DNA of 64,000 nt from Legionella_C sp963803545. Its GTDB lineage: Bacteria; Pseudomonadota; Gammaproteobacteria; Legionellales; Legionellaceae. The notes below the pieces were generated by a model, which saw only the letters and a program-made list of their open reading frames with translations, was not told the origin of the DNA and did no database searches. Location of the stretch: the NCBI GenBank assembly GCA_963803545.1, contig CAWDMX010000004.1:124001-188000 (forward strand). The letters run 5' to 3'. Shown one piece after another: positions 63,002 through 64,000 of the stretch. Both the position numbers and the translations under genes were made by a program. How positions within the stretch are numbered: position 1 is the first letter of the stretch; the number at the start of each line of letters is the position of its first letter.

Positions 63002-63751
63002 TCATTTTTTTCCTCGGAGCAATGATTCTGGGTAACGAGCTAAATAGTCCGCTAAATCTTTGGTGGACTCAGCCGCGTCTGAAAACTTATTTAAACTACG
63101 GTTAATAGAGGCAATACTTAAGGGCACGTTGGTATCTAGAGTATCGGCGAGGTTGTGCAAACTTGACGCCATGACGCGTGCCGCTTTAAGCGTGTCATCA
63201 ATATTTTTAGAGCGCACAAGGCGACTAATATCTTGAAACATGGTGTCGGCTGTTTTCAAAACAGTATCGACACTTATGAAATCATCAAGGGCGGGTTGAG
63301 TTGGGAAAACAGGATAATTACGGAAGTAGCTTTGACGGTAATTTTTTGTCGAGTTGTCGGATTTTACAAGTTCGATATCCGCAACTCCTGTTAAATAATT
63401 AGGTTTAGAAATAGCGGCTTTATAACCTCTATTAATTAAAAGTTGCACGGGATTTTTTGTGAAGCTTAAATTTTTTTCGACGAAAAATTCCACATAAACA
63501 GGAATTTCTACTTTATTTCCAGCTTCATTTTCTGTGATTTCAATAAGTGTAATTTGCCCAATTTTAACACCACGGTAGGTGACGGGAGAGCCGGCCACTA
63601 AGCCTTTTAATGAGCCTTTAAACTGCATTACAAAAGTTTGTACCTGAGCGTGCAGATGCTGTTTGTAAAAAAAAACCGAAGCGGCAGTCGCAAGCACAAA
63701 AGCGCCGACTATAAAAAACCCTACCAGTGTGTGAAAACGTTCATAACGCAT
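63002..63751 (-). CDS. MCE/MlaD-family substrate-binding protein of a second Mce system
   Basis: A 249-residue protein with an N-terminal TM (about 8-28) and an MCE domain (about 40-130, GSLKGLVAGSPVTYRGVKIGQITLIEI). The later RGYKAAISKPNYLTGVADIELV is the second half of the MCE fold. A helical tail follows (about 160-245, TADTMFQDISRLVRSKNIDDTL). It overlaps the lipoprotein gene start by 4 bp. It differs clearly from the MCE protein at 27.4-28.4 kb, so two separate Mce systems are present. Confidence 0.85.
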   Translation of the reverse strand: MRYERFHTLVGFFIVGAFVLATAASVFFYKQHLHAQVQTFVMQFKGSLKGLVAGSPVTYRGVKIGQITLIEITENEAGNKVEIPVYVEFFVEKNLSFTKNPVQLLINRGYKAAISKPNYLTGVADIELVKSDNSTKNYRQSYFRNYPVFPTQPALDDFISVDTVLKTADTMFQDISRLVRSKNIDDTLKAARVMASSLHNLADTLDTNVPLSIASINRSLNKFSDAAESTKDLADYLARYPESLLRGKK

Positions 63752-63760
63752 CTGTTTTTC

Positions 63761-64000
63761 CTAAAAATTAATAAATTTTATCCCGACGCTACTAACAACC
63801 AACCAGAAGGCACCCCGAGTTAAAATACGTGAGACACCGCGTCTTAAGTTGACATGGTTGATAGCTATTTGATAGTAATAATAACCGGCATTTACGCTTA
63901 CAAGTAAGCAGTAATATAGAGTTTTCAAAAATGAAAAGCTTAACTCTTTAATAGTTCCTTGATGCATCACATTTAACCAAAATTCTCGGCTTGTATTGCT
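63761..64000 (-). CDS. Probable MlaE-type permease of the second Mce system, C-terminal part
   Basis: Open from the right edge of the window down to a stop at 63761 (79 residues, start outside). The segment FSFLKTLYYCLLVSVNAGYYYY and a final hydrophobic helix (AFWLVVSSVGIKFI) resemble the last helices of MlaE permeases, where a Gly-Tyr-Tyr segment follows the penultimate TM. The next gene downstream is the MCE protein, 9 bp away. No ATPase gene separates them, so it should lie upstream of this permease, beyond the edge. Confidence 0.6.
   Translation of the reverse strand, partial: SNTSREFWLNVMHQGTIKELSFSFLKTLYYCLLVSVNAGYYYYQIAINHVNLRRGVSRILTRGAFWLVVSSVGIKFINF

Larger units (their letters stand above)
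61239..63005 (-). pseudogene. PqiC-like ABC transport auxiliary lipoprotein, split by an IS element
   Basis: The N-terminal part (63005 down to 62851) encodes a lipoprotein signal with lipobox ITSGVGCQ, then KDANFYILNPLQSK. The C-terminal part (61695 down to 61239) contains ALYSGPNQIVLEEYHRWVESLDKN, the PqiC/DUF330 motif. Removing the IS and one copy of the 7-bp duplication joins VSLDQINLPAYCEKPQ in frame and gives 203 residues. A Met start at 61655 yields a remnant lacking the signal peptide. It is the last gene of the second Mce operon, so outer-membrane delivery by that system is probably broken. Confidence 0.88.

Noticed and set aside
1..64000. CRISPR array, prophage or rRNA operon
   Set aside because: No regularly spaced repeats, no phage structural or integrase genes and no rRNA segments were found.

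Overview
The window is one stretch of an AT-rich gammaproteobacterial chromosome, most likely from the Legionellales (Legionella, Coxiella, Aquicella or Berkiella relatives). That placement is inferred from gene content: a bacterial mevalonate pathway (rare in Gammaproteobacteria but typical of Legionella and Coxiella), the rsmD / M16 peptidase pair / ftsYEX / rpoH neighbourhood, a type IV pilus minor-pilin operon with pilY1, Mce/Mla-type lipid transporters, an inverse-autotransporter-like surface protein and a large orphan protein with an atypical kinase-like signature. No rRNA or other species marker is present, so the genus stays open.

Layout. 1-6.3 kb: 5' part of rsmD, two M16 peptidase homologues (one without its zinc site), then divergent ftsY-ftsE-ftsX-rpoH. 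6.5-13.1 kb: fimT/U-pilV-pilW-pilX-pilY1-pilE. 13.1-17.9 kb: adenosine deaminase, a 61-residue protein, a PiT phosphate transporter with its PhoU-like partner, enolase and ftsB. 17.9-20.6 kb: an 899-residue orphan, possibly an effector. 20.7-24.6 kb: mvaD-mvaK1 followed at 9 bp by a CHASE3-PAS-GAF-GGDEF protein. 24.7-26.8 kb: pal-cpoB-queE. 26.8-30.2 kb: a four-gene Mce (MlaEFD plus lipoprotein) transporter. 30.4-33.5 kb: fni-mvaA-mvaK2. 33.66-33.92 kb: two identical tRNA-Lys(TTT) genes and one tRNA-Arg(TCG).

34-52 kb is the accessory part. It starts right after the tRNAs with an IS630-type element, a SAM-dependent methyltransferase, a MATE exporter gene split by an IS3/IS407-type element (4-bp target duplication GCAT), an ABC-F ATPase and a 1148-bp IS4-superfamily element. 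Next come a SPOR-domain inverse autotransporter with a clear sigma-70-like promoter, an asparaginase-fold protein with an altered catalytic residue behind a palindrome flanked by direct repeats, a GGQ release-factor-like protein, a class IV aminotransferase, a formyltransferase-fold protein, an MFS exporter, YhhQ and a GNAT acetyltransferase.

52-61 kb returns to core genes: MscS with a BON domain, phoH-ybeY-corC, and the compact rnm-yciO-trpS-scpA-scpB-rluB run. 61.2-64 kb is a second Mce operon whose PqiC-like lipoprotein gene is split by a second copy of the 1148-bp element (7-bp duplication TGATCAA). That copy carries a nonsense mutation in its transposase.

Together the metabolic genes supply every mevalonate-to-IPP/DMAPP step except HMG-CoA synthase and thiolase, which must lie elsewhere. 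The envelope genes (Pal/CpoB, two Mce systems, FtsEX, FtsB, type IV pilus, autotransporter) dominate the rest. Three insertion-sequence families and two clean gene interruptions show ongoing IS activity in the accessory region and at the second Mce operon.
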